DNA of 64,000 nt from Acidobacteriota bacterium. Its GTDB lineage: Bacteria; Acidobacteriota; Blastocatellia; Pyrinomonadales; Pyrinomonadaceae. Shown one piece after another: positions 61,162 to 64,000 of the stretch. The stretch spans positions 22,632 to 86,631 of the forward strand of contig QHXI01000076.1 of assembly GCA_003222895.1 (NCBI GenBank), given 5' to 3'. The notes under the pieces were generated by a model. That model was given only the letters and a program-made list of their open reading frames with translations. It was not told the DNA's origin and did not search any database. Position 1 is the first letter of the stretch, and every line of letters starts with the position of its first letter. Made by a program: the position numbers and the translations under genes.

Positions 61162-61284
61162 TTTAGGAGCCTCCTTCTTCAGGTGAAAGGGCCTGTGTCA
61201 TCGACGCCAGGCAAAACAAATTTTGCTTATCAAAAGAGCCGCGAGCGAGCATTGGCATACTATGCGGACGGGAATCGAAATTCT

Positions 61285-61298
61285 GTGATGCGCATTAC
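61285..61298. promoter_or_regulatory. candidate Crp/Fnr-type operator
   Basis: GTGATGCGCATTAC is a palindrome apart from one position per half-site, placed about 125 bases upstream of the decahaem cytochrome start and right at the end of the Crp/Fnr gene. Size and symmetry fit an operator of a Crp/Fnr dimer, but no second copy was found in the window to support it. Confidence 0.3.
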
Positions 61299-61300
61299 TG

Positions 61301-61951
61301 TCACCCACACATCTCGGGAGACATCTGCGCTAGAGAGGCGAGCGCGGCGCTGTCGCGAATCCACAAAGCATCGCGTTTGACGCGGATGATCTTGTCTCGC
61401 TTCAGGGCGCTGAAAAGGCGTGTCACAGTCTCTCGTGAGGCGCCGATTATTTGCGCAATCTCTTCTTGAGTCAACAGAATCTGAACCCGAATCCCTTCGC
61501 CGGTGCGCTCGCCAAAATCGCGCCCCCACCTGAATATCAATCGAGCCAATTTCTCCAATGCCGACTCAGACAAAAGCAGCATGCGGGTGTGATCGACGAA
61601 CTCGCTGAACTGGCGGCTGAATACTTCAACCATCTCAGCCGTCGCTTCGAAAGCGCGGCCAGTCAAGCCGGCATACAACCCAAGCACGTCCCCTCCGTGC
61701 GCAATGCGAAGAATCACTTTCCTGCCATCGGCCGATGAAATCGAAACTTTCGCGCGTCCGGAGGAAAGCACATAAACCCCGCGCGCGATGCTGCCCTCGT
61801 GGAAGACAACCGCGCCGCGAGGAAAGATTCGGCTTCGACTGACGCGATTGATTCCTGGGATGGCCCGCAATGGCGAGTTAAAAGGCAGCACTCGAATGGG
61901 CGGTCTTACTGGAACTGTGTCGCCAATGATTGCTCTACTCGCCACGTTCAT
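61301..61951 (-). CDS. Crp/Fnr-family transcription regulator with internal deletion
   Basis: About 216 aa from the ATG at 61951, which has AAGGAG six bases upstream. The cyclic-nucleotide-binding fold (FPRGAVVFHEGSIARGVYVLSSGRAKVSISSADGRKVILRIAHGGDVLG) and the winged helix (LLTQEEIAQIIGASRETVTRLFSALKRDKII) are clear. Between FEATAEMVE and FSRQFSEFVDHTRML about 28 residues usual in this family (end of the beta-roll and start of the dimer helix) are absent, in frame. No N-terminal Fnr-type Cys cluster. It may regulate the downstream cytochrome operon. The deletion could impair ligand binding or dimerisation, or be an assembly error. Confidence 0.85.
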   Translation of the reverse strand: MNVASRAIIGDTVPVRPPIRVLPFNSPLRAIPGINRVSRSRIFPRGAVVFHEGSIARGVYVLSSGRAKVSISSADGRKVILRIAHGGDVLGLYAGLTGRAFEATAEMVEVFSRQFSEFVDHTRMLLLSESALEKLARLIFRWGRDFGERTGEGIRVQILLTQEEIAQIIGASRETVTRLFSALKRDKIIRVKRDALWIRDSAALASLAQMSPEMCG

Positions 61952-62295
61952 TCGGTTCTCCTTAATTACTACCTGCGAAAGCGTGATGTGCTGGTGCTTG
62001 TGCAGCCCCGAAAATCCGTTGCGCTGCGGAGCAAGAGACGTGCCGACTAGGTTCAGCGCGAATCTATAAGTAATTTCGCAGAACTCGCGTAACAACAGTG
62101 GGAGTTTTCTCACAGCGTTTGCGGATCTTTCCTCTATGAAGTGACGGCGTAATCTTCGCGTTCCTGCGAAAGAGCTTCGTTTTCAATCGGGCATATGTGT
62201 TGCTTCGCCGAACAAAGCGGGGAATCCCTAAAGCTCGGGCGAAGAGCAGCGGCTTGCTGCTCGACATTTCTCAGGGAGAAGCGGAGGACGACACC

Positions 62296-62682
62296 ATGGC
62301 TAAAGACGATCGAGACATCCTCGAACTACTCAAACAGGAACTGTCATTCATAGAGAAGGGTGGATATGGACGGTCGGTTCGCGCGCCTTGGTTACCTAAG
62401 TCACTCTTCCAGGACTCCCTGACTTGTCTGAATTATGGATATCCCTATCGCGCCCATCCGTGCGCTGAATGTCATCTGATCGAATTCGTCGGGCCTGACG
62501 ATCGCTCGCAAACGGTTCCTTGTCATTTCATCCCCCTGAATGAAGCTGGGAAAACGATTGAAGAGCTTGAGATGGACGGTGACGAAGCGAGAACAGAAAA
62601 TGCTGTGAAGAGTTGGCTGGAAGGGAAGATCAGCCAGCTCGAAGCCGAACGGTCAAAAACCTTTTGGCAAAACGTTGACTGA
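62296..62682 (+). CDS. small four-cysteine conserved protein, copy 2
   Basis: 128 aa from the ATG at 62296 with GGAGGA upstream. It opens MAKDDRDILELLKQELSFIEKGGYGRSVRAPW and keeps the same pattern as the protein at 44031-44393: SLTCLNYGYPYRAHPCAECHLIEFVG, then VPCHFIPLNE. The four Cys and the two adjacent His are conserved. It is followed by an Hsp20 gene 65 bases on, suggesting a stress context. Function unknown; a metal site is inferred. Confidence 0.75.
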   Translation: MAKDDRDILELLKQELSFIEKGGYGRSVRAPWLPKSLFQDSLTCLNYGYPYRAHPCAECHLIEFVGPDDRSQTVPCHFIPLNEAGKTIEELEMDGDEARTENAVKSWLEGKISQLEAERSKTFWQNVD

Positions 62683-62747
62683 AAGCCCGCGGGTGGGCGC
62701 GTTAAGAAAAGAACATGATGGCGGAACACATTAAAGGAGGAGTGATC

Positions 62748-64000
<1,253 letters not shown>

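Overview
The window looks like a chromosomal piece of an environmental Acidobacteriota, most likely near Blastocatellia. This is inferred from a VWFA-related exported protein of the acidobacterial type, exported beta-propeller/PKD proteins with C-terminal DUF4214-like domains, many palindromic interspersed repeats and a very large multihaem cytochrome locus. No rRNA, tRNA, CRISPR array, insertion sequence or prophage was found.

Layout. 0-9 kb: PilZ protein, pilin-like exported protein, OPT-family peptide transporter, M29-like lipoprotein peptidase, VWFA protein, lectin-like and EXORDIUM-like secreted proteins. 9-11 kb: a frameshifted adhesin-like exported protein. 11-30 kb: a nonribosomal peptide synthetase (NRPS) locus in two divergent operons. 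The minus-strand operon encodes A-T-C-A-T then C-A-T-TE, with an NHL-repeat lipoprotein immediately upstream. The plus-strand operon encodes A-T, a cytochrome P450 and C-A-T-TE whose condensation domain is broken by a deletion of about 100 nt. 30-38.4 kb: an AT-richer accessory island of small exported proteins from two unnamed families present in several copies, several of them frameshifted, plus a large TolB-like/PKD protein. 38.6-46.7 kb: OsmC, a possible haem-thiolate peroxidase, a PAS histidine kinase with its sigma54 response regulator, a four-cysteine small protein, and a glutamate-cysteine ligase fused to CBS domains. 46.7-61.2 kb: an electron-transfer supercluster, all on the minus strand. 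61.3-64 kb: Crp/Fnr regulator, second four-cysteine protein, Hsp20, and the 5' end of pyruvate:ferredoxin oxidoreductase.

How the genes work together. The supercluster combines a decahaem DmsE/MtrA-type cytochrome and an MtrB/PioB-like outer-membrane barrel with a Rieske/cytochrome b complex, four further periplasmic multihaem cytochromes, a monohaem cytochrome c, a nine-haem/b-type fusion and a NapC-like quinol dehydrogenase. About 58 covalent haem sites are encoded in 14.5 kb. The simplest reading is an electron route between the quinone pool and the cell exterior, in either direction. The Crp/Fnr gene directly upstream is a candidate regulator.

Oddities. Three genes (exported protein at 11.0 kb, NRPS at 26.5 kb, Crp at 61.6 kb) each lack an internal segment of roughly 85-110 nt. 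Three adjacent cytochrome genes carry different intergenic-type palindromic repeats inside their reading frames. The island at 30-33 kb has a run of single-base frameshifts. Whether these are biology or assembly and sequencing error cannot be settled from this sequence alone.
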